From Bradyrhizobium paxllaeri (GTDB taxonomy: Bacteria; Pseudomonadota; Alphaproteobacteria; Rhizobiales; Xanthobacteraceae), in the NCBI RefSeq assembly GCF_001693515.2, contig NZ_CP042968.1, positions 5,332,001-5,396,000 on the forward strand: 64,000 nucleotides of DNA. The letters run 5' to 3'. Under the pieces are notes generated by a model. The model ran no database searches. It was not told where the DNA came from and saw only the letters and a program-made list of their open reading frames with translations. Both the position numbers and the translations under genes were made by a program. Below, in pieces: positions 1-10,271 of this stretch (positions are counted from its first letter, which is position 1; every line of letters starts with the position of its first letter).

Positions 1-256
1 TAACAAGCCCATGCAGCGCGCCGAAGCTGCTCTCAGCGGTCGCGACCGCCCTAGCCCACTCCTCCGGCTGGGTGACGTCCTGAGGTACATAGATGGCGGA
101 AGCGCCCAGTTCAGCCGCGAGAGCCTCTCCTTGTGTATGAAGAATATCAGTGATTACGACCTTGGCGCCTTCAGCTACAAGCAGGCGCACATGAGCTGCA
201 CCCATCCCACGAGCTCCGCCGGTCACCAGAATGACCTTTTCGTTCACACGTCCCAT
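1..256 (-). CDS. Short-chain dehydrogenase/reductase, N-terminal part
   Basis: The first 85 codons of an SDR-family oxidoreductase run off the left edge. The ATG at 256 is followed by a Rossmann fold start with the TGGARGMG nucleotide-binding glycine motif at about residues 12-19, then a VVITD strand end and a QDVT segment typical of classical NAD(P)-dependent SDRs. Substrate cannot be told from this fragment. It lies downstream of fixX on the same strand, separated by about 670 bases without a recognisable gene, so it is probably not part of the fix operon. Confidence 0.8.
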   Translation of the reverse strand, partial: MGRVNEKVILVTGGARGMGAAHVRLLVAEGAKVVITDILHTQGEALAAELGASAIYVPQDVTQPEEWARAVATAESSFGALHGLV

Positions 257-922
257 GACATGTTCCTTGCTTCGCTCCGTCGATCAGTGGCTGCGCAGCG
301 GGGCGATCAGCTCGAGCCCATCTTTCTCGCTTAGACCGGACAACCTTGACGATCTCGCCGCCCGAAACCAGGCGCCCCCTGTCATGCCAGAAGAACTCCT
401 GATGGTACTCCATCAGTTCGTCCTTCGCCGACTTGGCCGGACGCCTGCTAGGGAAATGGGGGTTAGCAGTTCGTAGGTGCAAATGGATCTTCCTCGAACA
501 TGTGCCTCGCCGCGCATGACCTAGCCATCCTTCAGCATGGGCATGGCTGCTGTCACCAAACTGCTCCCTCTTCTCAAAGGAACGACATTCTCGCCCAATA
601 TTTCCGCGCCTCGTTGATGAGATTGGCTGCCGCCTGCCGCGTTTGGATCAGGCGTTGACGAGCGAGAGCAACGCACATGAGGTTCTCCGGCGTGCAGCGG
701 CGGGAAGATCCAGATCTTCTAATCGGTGCGCCAATGATGGCGCGCGCAGAAACACTAGGAGAATCTGATTGCGAGGCAAAGCTCCCGCGACCGTTCCGTG
801 CGCCGGGCGCATCACCAGCTACCGCCATTGATAAGGCTCTCCGCACAAGAAGGGCGCGGAGACATGGATTTGCCGTGAGATGCCTTAGCAACGGCGTTCA
901 CGCTGAGCCTGCTGTGCAGTTC
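257..922. other. Gap with no recognisable gene
   Basis: Between the SDR start and fixX there are short open frames on both strands (for example minus 574-891 and plus 677-1093), but they overlap each other and match no family I know. The minus frame upstream of the SDR (around 330-480) has protein-like composition and may be the decayed end of a lost gene. Confidence 0.4.
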
Positions 923-1219
923 TCATCCGAACTTGAACAACACACCGTATCCGCCACGCGGGTAGCTCCATTCGATGTCGCCGGTGGGCTCGCCGATGAC
1001 GCGGCAGGTGCCGCACTCGATGCAGCCGTCGACGGTGACCTCGACTTGCCCCTTATCGTTGAGCTCATAGCAGCGCGCCGGGCAGACCTTTAAAAGCGCA
1101 AGCAACTGCGGGGATGGCTTCGTGTGTGCGCGCACTTTGACGTGAGGACGACCGACGTCGACAAGATAGCGGTTATAGAACAGCTTGTCCTCGACGCGCA
1201 CTGATGTCTCGACATTCAT
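923..1219 (-). CDS. fixX: FixX, ferredoxin-like protein of the FixABCX complex
   Basis: A 98-residue protein of normal FixX length. It carries the CPARCY segment and the CIECGTC cluster motif near the C-terminus, typical of the 4Fe-4S ferredoxin-like FixX. In the family it works with FixC and the FixAB flavoproteins to bifurcate electrons from NADH to quinone and to ferredoxin/flavodoxin for nitrogenase. It is the last gene of fixBCX, 32 bases after fixC. Function depends on a FixA, and the adjacent fixA is broken. Confidence 0.95.
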   Translation of the reverse strand: MNVETSVRVEDKLFYNRYLVDVGRPHVKVRAHTKPSPQLLALLKVCPARCYELNDKGQVEVTVDGCIECGTCRVIGEPTGDIEWSYPRGGYGVLFKFG

Positions 1220-1251
1220 ATTTCAGCTTCCTTGACTTCGATTTGGGCTGG

Positions 1252-2559
1252 TTAGCGCCATGCACGGGCGAGGCGGAATGCATCGCCAAATAGACCGGTC
1301 CAGGACCGCGCGTTGACAAAAGATTTCATTGTCACCTTCTCTTTCTCAGCCTTCGGCGTACCGTCGACGCGTACATAGTTCTGCATCGCCTTCGAGACGA
1401 GCTGCGGATAGGTAAGAAAGAAGTTTTGCGAGTTGGTATGCATCAGCATCGGCATATCCTTGTGCTTCTTCAGATCCTTAATCACGAAAGAGTCATCCAG
1501 CATCTTCTTGTAGACTGACAGATTTGCCGCGGTCATGGGTTGGCAGCGCGATTTCACCTGGACAATCGCTTCCGCCGCGATGCGGCCCGAAGTCATCGCG
1601 AGGTTAGAGCCCTCGCGATGAATGGCATTGTTGAGCTGCGCCGCATCGCCCACCACCACCCAGCCATCGCCATAGAGCTGCGGGATCGCCTTGTAGCCGC
1701 CTTCAGGAATGAGGTGGGCGGAATATTCCTTGACCTCCGAGCCCTCGATCAGGGGCGCCACGGATGGGTGACGCTTGAAACAGTCGAGCAGCCCATATGG
1801 CGTCTCTCCGGTGCGCTGAAAGTCGGCGACGATACAGCCGATGCCGATCGAGATGCACTCTTTATTGGCATAGATGAAGCCCATTCCGGTCATGCCACGG
1901 GAAATGGTGCCGGCCGCTTCGACAACGACGCCTTCGTCGCCCTTGAGATTGAAGTGGGCCTCGATGGTCTCACGCGGCAAAAAGTGCATTTCCTTAACCG
2001 CGAGTGCTACCTTGTCGGGCTTGGGCCGCTCGCGCAGGCGCGCACGCGTACCGAGAAGGCCGTTCACGCCTTCGGCCAGCACCACGACATCCGCTTGGAT
2101 TTCGCCGTCGGAGCGATCCGTATGAACACCGATGACTTTCCCATTGGCGTCCCGCGCGAGCTCAGTGACGGTGGTCTCGCACAGCACGGTCGCGCCGGCC
2201 TCGCGCACTTTCGAGGAGAACCATTTATCGAACTGCGCGCGGATGATCGTATACCGGTTCGGCCGCTCCTCGTTGAAGTCTTCGGAGCGGTAGTGCACAC
2301 CGAAATGGGAGCGATCGTCCATTATCCAGAACCGTTGCTCGACGAGATGACGTTCGAGCGGCGCGTCATCGCGGAAGTCCGGGATGAGCTTTTCGAGCAT
2401 GTCGGCATAGAGGATTGCGCCTTGAACATTCTTCGATCCGGCATATTCACCGCGCTCGAGCTGCAGCACCTTCATGCCGCGTTTAGCCATCGTTAGCGCC
2501 GCCGCGTTGCCCGACATGCCGGCGCCGACCACGATTGCATCGAACTTCTCCTCGATCAC
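1252..2559 (-). CDS. fixC: FixC, FAD-dependent ETF:quinone oxidoreductase-like protein
   Basis: A 435-residue flavoprotein with the dinucleotide-binding motif GAGMSGNAA near the N-terminus, homologous to electron-transfer-flavoprotein:quinone oxidoreductase. I chose the GTG at 2559 (GTG ATC GAG GAG) because a full GGAGG ribosome site sits about five bases upstream, immediately after the fixB stop, and because it gives the usual 435-residue length. The upstream ATG at 2613 would lie inside fixB. It is predicted to pass electrons from FixAB to quinone and FixX at the membrane. Confidence 0.95.
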   Translation of the reverse strand: MIEEKFDAIVVGAGMSGNAAALTMAKRGMKVLQLERGEYAGSKNVQGAILYADMLEKLIPDFRDDAPLERHLVEQRFWIMDDRSHFGVHYRSEDFNEERPNRYTIIRAQFDKWFSSKVREAGATVLCETTVTELARDANGKVIGVHTDRSDGEIQADVVVLAEGVNGLLGTRARLRERPKPDKVALAVKEMHFLPRETIEAHFNLKGDEGVVVEAAGTISRGMTGMGFIYANKECISIGIGCIVADFQRTGETPYGLLDCFKRHPSVAPLIEGSEVKEYSAHLIPEGGYKAIPQLYGDGWVVVGDAAQLNNAIHREGSNLAMTSGRIAAEAIVQVKSRCQPMTAANLSVYKKMLDDSFVIKDLKKHKDMPMLMHTNSQNFFLTYPQLVSKAMQNYVRVDGTPKAEKEKVTMKSFVNARSWTGLFGDAFRLARAWR

Positions 2560-2569
2560 AACAACCTCC

Positions 2570-3679
2570 TTAGCTCGCGATACGGTCGCGCGAATGCGGT
2601 GAAAGCCGTGCACGAAATGCGGCCGTCAGCGCCGGTAACAAGTGCATAGCGTCGTTGACGACGCCGATATGGGCAAAGTCAAAGATTGGCGCGTTCTTAT
2701 CGGTATTGATGGCGACGATCAGATCGGCGCCCTCCACGCCGACCCGATGCTGGATCGCGCCAGAAATGCCCGCGGCTATATAGAGCTTTGGCCGGATGGT
2801 CTTGCCCGTCTGGCCGATCTGCCGGTCGGAGGTGACCCAGCCCTTTTGTACCAGCGGACGCGAACAGCCATATTCGGCGCCGAGGACGGTGGCGAGCTGT
2901 CGTACCAGCTGGAAACTCTCCGGCGAGCCCAACCCCAGCCCGCCGGCGACGACGACGTCGGCATACGCGAGATTGGATTTGGCCGAATCACGGTCCGGCA
3001 GAAAGGATAGCACTTTGGTGACGATGTCTTCTTCGAGCAGGCGGAGCGGATGGACGACAATGCGGGCGGCATCGCGCGCGACACGCTCTGGCATCGGCAT
3101 CACGCGCGGGCGGACGGTTGCCATCTGCGGCCGGTAATTCAACGTGTAGATCGTGCAAAGCAGCGATCCGCCAAAGGTCGGACGCGTGGCGGCAAGCGAA
3201 CCATCCGCGTCAACGTCGAGCTCAGTGCAGTCCGCAGTGAGACCCGTAAGTAGTGTAGTGGCTACCGATCCTGCAAGATCGCGACCCAGCGTGGTGGCGC
3301 CCAACAGGAGGATCTCTGGCTTGTAGGTGTTGACGAGATCGGTCAGCGCCTTCGTGTAGGACTCGTTTCGATACTCCGACAGCACATGCTCGCTCACAAG
3401 ATAGGCTAGGTCGGCCCCGTAGCAGAAGGATTCGAGCGCAGCATTGCGCGTGCTTGCGGCCTCCGGGCCGATGACGACCGCGGCGAGATCAACCTTCAGC
3501 TTGTCGGCAAGCCTGCGGCCTGCGCCCATGAGTTCCCAGGAGACGGGATGCACCTGGCCGCGCTCCTGCTCGACGAAGACCCAGACGTGCTTGTAGGCCT
3601 TAAAGTGCTCGGGCAATTCTTTTTTGATTCCTGCGCGGCCGGCCGCGGCAGGCGTGGGAGCTTTGGTGACGTTGCTCAT
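2570..3679 (-). CDS. fixB: FixB, electron transfer flavoprotein alpha subunit
   Basis: A 369-residue ETF-alpha homologue with the C-terminal FAD domain typical of the family (the [14 protein letters not shown] and [13 protein letters not shown] segments). It pairs with FixA (ETF-beta) as the flavin bifurcation module that supplies low-potential electrons to nitrogenase. The gene starts 15 bases after the remnant fixA stop and is followed immediately by fixC with a ribosome site overlapping its stop. All partners except FixA are intact here. Confidence 0.95.
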   Translation of the reverse strand: MSNVTKAPTPAAAGRAGIKKELPEHFKAYKHVWVFVEQERGQVHPVSWELMGAGRRLADKLKVDLAAVVIGPEAASTRNAALESFCYGADLAYLVSEHVLSEYRNESYTKALTDLVNTYKPEILLLGATTLGRDLAGSVATTLLTGLTADCTELDVDADGSLAATRPTFGGSLLCTIYTLNYRPQMATVRPRVMPMPERVARDAARIVVHPLRLLEEDIVTKVLSFLPDRDSAKSNLAYADVVVAGGLGLGSPESFQLVRQLATVLGAEYGCSRPLVQKGWVTSDRQIGQTGKTIRPKLYIAAGISGAIQHRVGVEGADLIVAINTDKNAPIFDFAHIGVVNDAMHLLPALTAAFRARLSPHSRDRIAS

Positions 3680-3694
3680 AGCTTTGAATTCCCC

Positions 3695-4229
3695 TCAGAA
3701 CCTGCGCGCCTGCGCCACAAGATCGGTCTCTAGGTTGGGTTGGCCCTTCAAGATAGCTTTCATCAGCACCTCCATCGGCTGCTTGGGGGGCTTCCACCAG
3801 CCCCGCCTTCTCGGCACGTGGCGCCGGCGCAAAGGCCCGCTTGACGACCCGCGAGCCGAGCGCGACGCATTTCGACACTCCTCGACGTCGGCCTCCTGCG
3901 CGCTCCATTTTTTACAATCGGCCCCAGCGCCGCCCGCAGGGCGGCGGTCATCACGGACGGCAAATCTGGCTCGTTGCCTCCGCCATGGTTGGCCAGCGGA
4001 TTTGTGCGCAATATCTGCACGCCGGGTTCGGCGCGGCGCTCCGCGTCGACCGTGGTGAGCGCGGTGATCTCGCTGCCGAACTTGTCACGCAATTGGAGCG
4101 CGGCCTCGAGCGCGAACAAGTATCGGTTGATGATGCTCGGCCGCCATGACGTACCATGGTGTTGGTCACGGGATTGACGCGGATCTGCGCGGAATCGGGA
4201 ACCTGCTTGGTGCGAACGATACTGTGCAT
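3695..4229 (-). pseudogene. fixA: Collapsed fixA (ETF beta) remnant
   Basis: The ATG at 4229 has a GGAGAAGG ribosome site and opens with MHSIV.TKQVPDSAQIRVNP, the characteristic FixA start. The frame breaks shortly afterwards: a FALEAALQLRDKFG segment continues in another frame, most of the middle (the AMP/flavin-binding core) is missing, and the C-terminal end (ILKGQPNLETDLVAQARRF) is found in a third frame just before fixB. The remnant is about 535 bp, against roughly 850 bp expected. It sits exactly where fixA lies in ancestral fixABCX operons. In B. diazoefficiens the working fixA is near nifA, so an intact copy is probably elsewhere. Confidence 0.9.
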
Positions 4230-4470
4230 GCCTTCTCCAGAGTAGCGTGGAACGCGAGCTACCATTGGCGGCCGTCTCCGGGTCAATCCCAGCCTCAATG
4301 GCGGCGTCAGAGGCAACTGCGAACGGCATTACGCTAGCGTGAGCCATAAGATGATCCCGGCGCGAGCGGCGAGCAGTAACGGCACAACATTTTTGTTTTT
4401 TCTCCAAATCTCATCTCCGACGGCAACAAAACTGTGTAGTCGGCGCCAATGACGGACTTGGCCGGAGAAC

Positions 4471-4487
4471 AGCAAGTGTCGTACCAG
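4471..4487 (-). promoter_or_regulatory. Sigma-54 (-24/-12) promoter of the fix cluster
   Basis: On the minus strand this reads CTGGTACGACACTTGCT. It has GG and GC elements at the right spacing and a single departure (T for C) from TGGCAC-N5-TTGC. It lies about 240 bases upstream of the fixA remnant start and downstream of nifW, so fixBCX should still be transcribed although fixA is dead. Confidence 0.8.
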
Positions 4488-4580
4488 TTGGGGACATCAA
4501 AAATCAGCCGTCCATTCAACAACTTAAGAAAGTTGACAAAGACTGGGCGTTAGCATCGCCGATCCTACAATTCCGACATA

Positions 4581-4596
4581 AGTCGCGAATGCGACA
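4581..4596 (-). promoter_or_regulatory. Degenerate NifA upstream activator site
   Basis: The minus strand reads TGT-N10-ACT (one mismatch to TGT-N10-ACA), with an internal CGCATTCGCG core very close to the perfect site in front of nifV. It lies about 95 bases upstream of the fix sigma-54 promoter. Confidence 0.5.
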
Positions 4597-4703
4597 GCGC
4601 CGCTTCGCTTCATTGCTGTACAGAGTTGATCTGGATGAAGAGGAATATGGCACAACGCGCTGCACCGACATGGCTTGGGGGCAGATCTGAACCATGTGTG
4701 AGG

Positions 4704-5045
4704 CTATTTCAGCGAGCTCAACGGCACGAATGCCACCGGTTTCTTGGGCTCCGCGACCGCATCCTTCAAGACCTTGAACACCCGCTGGTCGATCGGCGAG
4801 GACGCCACGAAGTCGGCATAAGCCTGCTCCAGCACCGCCTTGCACCGCGCCCTGACCTCGGCCTCCGCGCGATCTTCGAATACTTCCTTGGCGAGATATT
4901 GTCCCATGCGCTTTAAGATATGCAGGCGCGCGACATTGACAATCTTCGGGTCGTAATCGACGTCAAGCAGCGCAAAAACGTCTTCGGCCGAGGAGGCCTT
5001 GTTAAGTCGATCCAGGATGCCGACTGCCGCCTGCGTGTTGCTCAT
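4704..5045 (-). CDS. nifW: NifW, nitrogenase-stabilising/protective protein
   Basis: A 113-residue NifW homologue of usual length, with a conserved ARLHILKRMGQYL segment and an FVASSPIDQRVFKVLK C-terminal part. NifW associates with immature MoFe protein and is linked to P-cluster maturation and oxygen protection. It follows nifV with a gap of about 200 bases in which I see no gene, and is probably co-transcribed from the nifV promoter. Confidence 0.93.
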   Translation of the reverse strand: MSNTQAAVGILDRLNKASSAEDVFALLDVDYDPKIVNVARLHILKRMGQYLAKEVFEDRAEAEVRARCKAVLEQAYADFVASSPIDQRVFKVLKDAVAEPKKPVAFVPLSSLK

Positions 5046-5244
5046 CGCGTTATCTCCATTGGGTTAGATCGCCGGCCTGTGGTCGGGACCCGACGCCGGC
5101 TGGTCATCTCCTTGCGACGCTGCTTCGCGCAGGCGGCGCTGCATATGGCCTCCAGGCCTATGTCGTCGTGGGTCAGCGAGGGCTTCCGTGGCACGCCGGC
5201 GGTTTCGAAGTGATCGGCTGTAATAATGCCGGACTATGGCCGCC

Positions 5245-6432
5245 TCACGCACCATTGATCAACAAGCGCTCGCAGACGTCGCGCCAGATCGCCACCACCG
5301 TCTCGCACGCGACCGGTCGCTTGTGCTCGATGGCATGTTTCCGCACCCGCAACAGGATCTGTCTTGCCTCCTCGGCGCTGGCGGCGAGCTGCAATTCGTC
5401 AAGCAACGTGGTGATCGACGACAGCCCGGAATGCTTGCCGATCACAATACGGTTGGAGCGACCAAGCAAATGGGGGTCGAGCGACTGATACGTGCGTTGA
5501 TCTTTCATTAAGCCATGGACATGAATGCCGGATTCGTGGGTGAACACATGCTCACCCACGATCGCCTTGTTCAGAGGAATCGTGCGTGCAGCCGCGGCTG
5601 CCACAACGGCCGCGACGTTCTGCAGCTCCGGCAGCACGATGCCGGTGTCGCGCCCGTAGAGCTGTTTGAGAGCGACCGCGACTTCTTCCAGCGGTGCATT
5701 GCCCGCCCGCTCGCCGAGACCGATGACAGTCACCGAGGCATGGCTCGCGCCGCCCTTGATGGCGGCGAGCGTATTGGCGGTCGCGAGCCCGAGATCGTCA
5801 TGGCCGTGAAATTCGAGCTCAAGATCGGTGGTCGAACGCAAACGAGCGATCAGCGCAAAGGTGGAGTCGGGATCAAGCACGCTGAGCGTATCGGCAATGC
5901 GAAAGCGCCGTGCGCCCGCGGCTTTTGCGGTGGCGATCAGCGTGGTGAGAAAATCGACATCTGCGCGGGAGGAGTCCTCGCCGCCGACGGCAACCTCAAC
6001 CCCCCGCTCGCGCGCATAACTTACCACCCGTCTCACTTGCTCCAGCGCCAGCTCGCGGTCACCGCCAAGCTTGGCGGCAATCTGCACGTCAGAGGCCGGG
6101 ATGGAGACATTGACCATCGACACCTTGGCCTCGATTGCCGCATCGACGTCGACTTCACGCATCCGGCACCAGCCAATGCTGGTGATCGGAAGACCGGTCT
6201 CGACCACGGCTCGGATAGCCGCGATTTCCTCACTGCCCATGGCAGGCGTGCCTACTTCGATCTCGGTGACACCGGCGCGCGCCAGCGCCTGCGCGATCGT
6301 CACCTTTTCGTCGGTGGTGAAGGCAACACCAGGAGCCTGTTCGCCATCGCGCAGCGTCGTGTCGTTGAGTACGATCGGACCTCCCCATGACGTCTTGGTC
6401 CATGACGGTTTGGCAGAGGCGACGGCGATCAT
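5245..6432 (-). CDS. nifV: NifV, homocitrate synthase
   Basis: A 395-residue LeuA/NifV-type synthase condensing acetyl-CoA and 2-oxoglutarate to homocitrate, the organic ligand of FeMo-cofactor. The [15 protein letters not shown] motif near residue 25 and the metal-binding HESGIHVHG motif are intact. The ATG at 6432 has an AAGGAGCC ribosome site; a longer frame upstream lacks one and would cover the promoter. It has its own sigma-54 promoter and NifA site. Most host-dependent rhizobia lack nifV and take homocitrate from the plant, so its presence suggests capacity for free-living or less host-dependent fixation. Confidence 0.93.
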   Translation of the reverse strand: MIAVASAKPSWTKTSWGGPIVLNDTTLRDGEQAPGVAFTTDEKVTIAQALARAGVTEIEVGTPAMGSEEIAAIRAVVETGLPITSIGWCRMREVDVDAAIEAKVSMVNVSIPASDVQIAAKLGGDRELALEQVRRVVSYARERGVEVAVGGEDSSRADVDFLTTLIATAKAAGARRFRIADTLSVLDPDSTFALIARLRSTTDLELEFHGHDDLGLATANTLAAIKGGASHASVTVIGLGERAGNAPLEEVAVALKQLYGRDTGIVLPELQNVAAVVAAAAARTIPLNKAIVGEHVFTHESGIHVHGLMKDQRTYQSLDPHLLGRSNRIVIGKHSGLSSITTLLDELQLAASAEEARQILLRVRKHAIEHKRPVACETVVAIWRDVCERLLINGA

Positions 6433-6466
6433 GGAAGGCTCCTTGTTCCTGGCAAAGCAAGACTTG

Positions 6467-6483
6467 AGCAACCCGCATGCCAC
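6467..6483 (-). promoter_or_regulatory. Sigma-54 promoter of nifV
   Basis: The minus strand reads GTGGCATGCGGGTTGCT, one mismatch to TGGCACG-N4-TTGCW. It lies about 35 bases upstream of the nifV ATG, in the gap after the Irr-like gene. Confidence 0.85.
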
Positions 6484-6539
6484 GCCGGCGCCCGGCCCCA
6501 AGCTATTGGACTAGCAAGCAGTTTTCGGCACATTCGGAT

Positions 6540-6555
6540 TGTCGCAAACGCGACA
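6540..6555. promoter_or_regulatory. NifA binding site upstream of nifV
   Basis: A perfect TGT-N10-ACA palindrome (TGTCGCAAACGCGACA), about 60 bases upstream of the nifV -24/-12 element. Confidence 0.85.
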
Positions 6556-6604
6556 GCATCGCAAACTCAAGGCGTCGGCTTACCTCACCACGCGCTGGAT
6601 GGTA

Positions 6605-7120
6605 TCAACTCCGCTTGCGGCGCAGATGGATGATCAGACCGCCGCAGGAGACTTCGTGGCCTGGCAGCGGCTCCGGCACCTTCACAAGCAGGAGATCCGC
6701 ATTGGGGACATCGAGCAGCGTATGCTCGCCATGTAGATAATAATGCGGATGCGGTGTGGTGATGGTGTCGTATAATGCTCGCGAACGATCAAGGCAGAAC
6801 CGGCGCAAGAGGCCGGCTTGCGTGAACTGGTTCAAAGTGTTGTAGACGGTAGACCACGGGACCGGAAAGCCGGTCTCGCGCGCCTCGGCAAATCGCATCT
6901 CTGCGCTGACATGCCGGGCACCCCTGGCAAACAATAGCTCGTTTAGCATCAGGCGCTGCCGCGTCGGTCGTAGCCCGGCCTTGAGTAACACATTCTTCCA
7001 GCCGCCAACGGCGGGAGATTGCCCGCTGAGTTGGACGGAGGCCGGTTCTACCTGCACATCGTCGAGGTTCGCACGATCCCCGGCGTTGCTGGTCGGAAGT
7101 CTGGCCAACGGCCGATCCAT
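6605..7120 (-). CDS. Fur-family regulator, Irr-like, in the nifH operon
   Basis: About 171 residues from the ATG at 7120. The core matches the Irr branch of the Fur family: AGLRPTRQR then STVYNTLNQFTQAGLLR (winged helix), then PHPHYYLHGEHTLLDVP, which aligns with the metal/haem-binding His region of Irr. The N-terminus lacks the GCPWHD haem-regulatory motif of B. japonicum Irr, so it may respond differently to iron or haem. It begins about ten bases after the nifQ stop and should be transcribed from the nifH promoter, linking iron status to nitrogenase expression (inference). Confidence 0.8.
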   Translation of the reverse strand: MDRPLARLPTSNAGDRANLDDVQVEPASVQLSGQSPAVGGWKNVLLKAGLRPTRQRLMLNELLFARGARHVSAEMRFAEARETGFPVPWSTVYNTLNQFTQAGLLRRFCLDRSRALYDTITTPHPHYYLHGEHTLLDVPNADLLLVKVPEPLPGHEVSCGGLIIHLRRKRS

Positions 7121-7130
7121 CTGATGTCGC

Positions 7131-7847
7131 TCACATCGGCCAGGTGCCGGCGGCGACCGGGACAGCCGCCTGCAGCAGAACGTCCCGCCGACGCTCGGCC
7201 ATCCGGCTCTCGCCGCTTTCATCGCCAAAGCAAAGATTGAAGTCGTTGCATTGCGTGCACACCGGTGTCGTACACATGACAAGGCCGTCGTCCTCGCACA
7301 GTGTGCGATAAAAGAAGCGCTTCCAGCGCATATTATTGGTATTGCGCGCGGCCAGTGGTGCGAAATGGCGGCCTAGGAGCCTGGATAGTTCGCCACGACC
7401 GCGCAATCCGAGGTCTTCCCACAAGTGATTTGGCTCGATTGCGCGACGCGCGATCATCGCAGCTAGCCAGTTGCCGACGTCCCCTTCGGTCGAGCGTTGT
7501 GCGAGCAGGAGATCACGCAACATTGCCGCCTCGTCGATCTCATTGCGCTTGACACCCAAGGGCAACTCCTCGCGGTTTATCCGGATCGACGGGAAGTATT
7601 GCTCCAGCACCGCGGCCAGCTCATGGCTGGACAGACCGACCTTCTCTGAAACCAGACCACCATCCATCGTGGCGGCCGCCAGAATGGACGCCAGCACGTG
7701 ACGATCGAAATTGCTGTCACTAGCTATATCGGCATCTGCGGGGTCCGCCCCAGTGAGCAGGCGGTATGTCGCAATTCCCCTATGCTGCTCATCGTTCGCT
7801 TCAGTCGCTCTGGCGGCCCTAAGCGGAAAGAACTGGGCTTCAAACAT
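7131..7847 (-). CDS. nifQ: NifQ, molybdenum donor for FeMo-cofactor
   Basis: A 238-residue NifQ homologue with the diagnostic C-x4-C-x2-C-x5-C cluster at residues 192, 197, 200 and 206 (CTTPVCTQCNDFNLC). In the family this binds an Fe-Mo-S cluster delivering Mo to NifEN/NifH. It lies about 120 bases after nifH in the same direction, with a palindrome in between, and is followed at once by the Irr-like gene. Confidence 0.92.
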   Translation of the reverse strand: MFEAQFFPLRAARATEANDEQHRGIATYRLLTGADPADADIASDSNFDRHVLASILAAATMDGGLVSEKVGLSSHELAAVLEQYFPSIRINREELPLGVKRNEIDEAAMLRDLLLAQRSTEGDVGNWLAAMIARRAIEPNHLWEDLGLRGRGELSRLLGRHFAPLAARNTNNMRWKRFFYRTLCEDDGLVMCTTPVCTQCNDFNLCFGDESGESRMAERRRDVLLQAAVPVAAGTWPM

Positions 7848-7877
7848 GAATTGCCGACCTTTTCACAGTGATCAAGT

Positions 7878-7901
7878 ATGTCGTGATGCTGGTCACGACA
7901 T
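7878..7901. promoter_or_regulatory. Perfect 9-bp hairpin between nifH and nifQ
   Basis: ATGTCGTGA and TCACGACAT are exact inverted copies separated by six bases. No T-run follows on the minus strand, so it is not a classical terminator. It could stabilise the nifH mRNA end, attenuate read-through into nifQ, or be an operator. Confidence 0.6.
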
Positions 7902-7965
7902 CTTTCGCCGGAGCGCCGACCTCCTAATCAGCATTGGGAAGGCCGGCCTCTCTCGGTCTGGCCTA

Positions 7966-8991
<1,026 letters not shown>

Positions 8992-9012
8992 TCAGTGTTG
9001 CTGCATCCTGAT

Positions 9013-9029
9013 AGCAACCGCCGTGCCAA
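9013..9029 (-). promoter_or_regulatory. Sigma-54 promoter of nifH
   Basis: The minus strand reads TTGGCACGGCGGTTGCT, a perfect match to TGGCACG-N4-TTGCW, about 160 bases upstream of the nifH ATG. Confidence 0.93.
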
Positions 9030-9097
9030 CCCTGTCCACGCCCTTTAAGCTTCTGATTACACTTTGAAAAATTCGCGAGCCGGTGGATGAAACCAGG

Positions 9098-9113
9098 TGT
9101 TTTGAACGTGACA
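9098..9113. promoter_or_regulatory. NifA binding site upstream of nifH
   Basis: A perfect TGT-N10-ACA site (TGTTTTGAACGTGACA), about 70 bases upstream of the nifH -24/-12 promoter. Confidence 0.88.
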
Positions 9114-9268
9114 GGATTCGTGCCGCTGTCAGAAGCCGGACAAGGATCGCCAGCATCAAACGGGAAAACGCCGGCTTGGCGGGCCATTTCAATGCATTCA
9201 TGCACGGAACGGAAATCTCTAATGCTCTTGCAAGCCGGTTTGTCGGAACGGATTTTCAGGAGAGCAAC

Positions 9269-9545
9269 ATTGCAGATCGGTGTCGGACAGCCGAAAGAAG
9301 TCGACCAGCGACGGGTGATCGTGGTCGACGATGACGAGATCACCCGCGCGGCCTTGCAATTCATGCTGCATGAGGAGATCGAGACGCACCGAGCTTGCAA
9401 CGCCGGAAGAGGCCTTTGCCATGGGCGTCGATTGGCTAAAACCGCATCTGGTGTTGCTCGACGCCGTTTTTTAAGCAAGAGGGGCGGCGCTGATCGGCGA
9501 ACTGGCGCCCCATTTCCCGACGATCGGATCCTGATCATCTCCGAC
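9269..9545 (+). pseudogene. Response-regulator receiver domain remnant
   Basis: The plus strand encodes a receiver start (RRVIVVDDDEITRAALQFM, with the acidic pair). After a frameshift it continues as ATPEEAFAMGVDWLKPHLVLLDA, whose last Asp would be the phosphoacceptor, then a stop. A further GELAPHFP piece follows in another frame. No output domain can be recognised. It is a dead two-component regulator upstream of and divergent from nifH; the partner cannot be named. Confidence 0.7.
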
Positions 9546-10271
9546 AGATCCGACCAGATACGGGCCTTCGTCGAACACCACAATCACATCCGCTTCCATG
9601 AGAGCATCGATAACCTCACTCCTGCCGATGGTACTTCGGCAGGGCTGAGGCCGATCCTCGCCAAGCGAAAACGTGTCAAGCGCAACAGCATCATAAAGCG
9701 CCGTTCGCAGCATCAATTGCAAGCAACTCTAACCCCTGATGAGCCAAAGCCTCCCTTCTCGAAAAGCCTGATCAGTCTGAAATTATCTGACGACGGACAG
9801 AGGGAACGCAGCTTTGCATTAGCGCGGCGATCAGCAGCGCGGCGCGCCGTCGGGAGCAATGGCGTAGATGATCGCGCCGCGTGAAGGCGGCGGGATCACT
9901 CTCGATCGCACGCGCGGCTTGCATCGCGGCGAGCACGGGGCCGCCTCTCGATGCCGGTATTGACCGCACGCTAGGAACATTGAACTGATCTGCATTGCCG
10001 ATCGCCTCGACCGGGCAGGCATGCCGAGAACTGTGGCCGGCCCGCATGGCGTCGCTCAAGGGCGCGGCGCAATCGTTTGCCAGCAAGCCAAATGTTCACG
10101 TGACGCCGGTCGGCGCGCGAAAGCCGACTGAGTGGAATGAGATTGCCTCCACGCTGCTCCGGCCAGCGCCGGATGTACCGCAGTCGGCGCCTTGCCTCCG
10201 CAGCGCGCGGGGATAGGCAATCGCCCAGGTCGCGTTTGGCCGCTGTCGGGTAAGTGTGCGCTCACATTAGC
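9546..10271. other. Degenerate stretch between nifH upstream region and halogenase
   Basis: Short overlapping open frames on both strands with no recognised domain. Nothing beyond the tail of the receiver pseudogene can be supported. Confidence 0.4.

Noticed and set aside
1540..2496. 318-codon plus-strand open frame
   Set aside because: It is antisense to fixC, whose protein is certain; long shadow frames are common in this GC-rich DNA.
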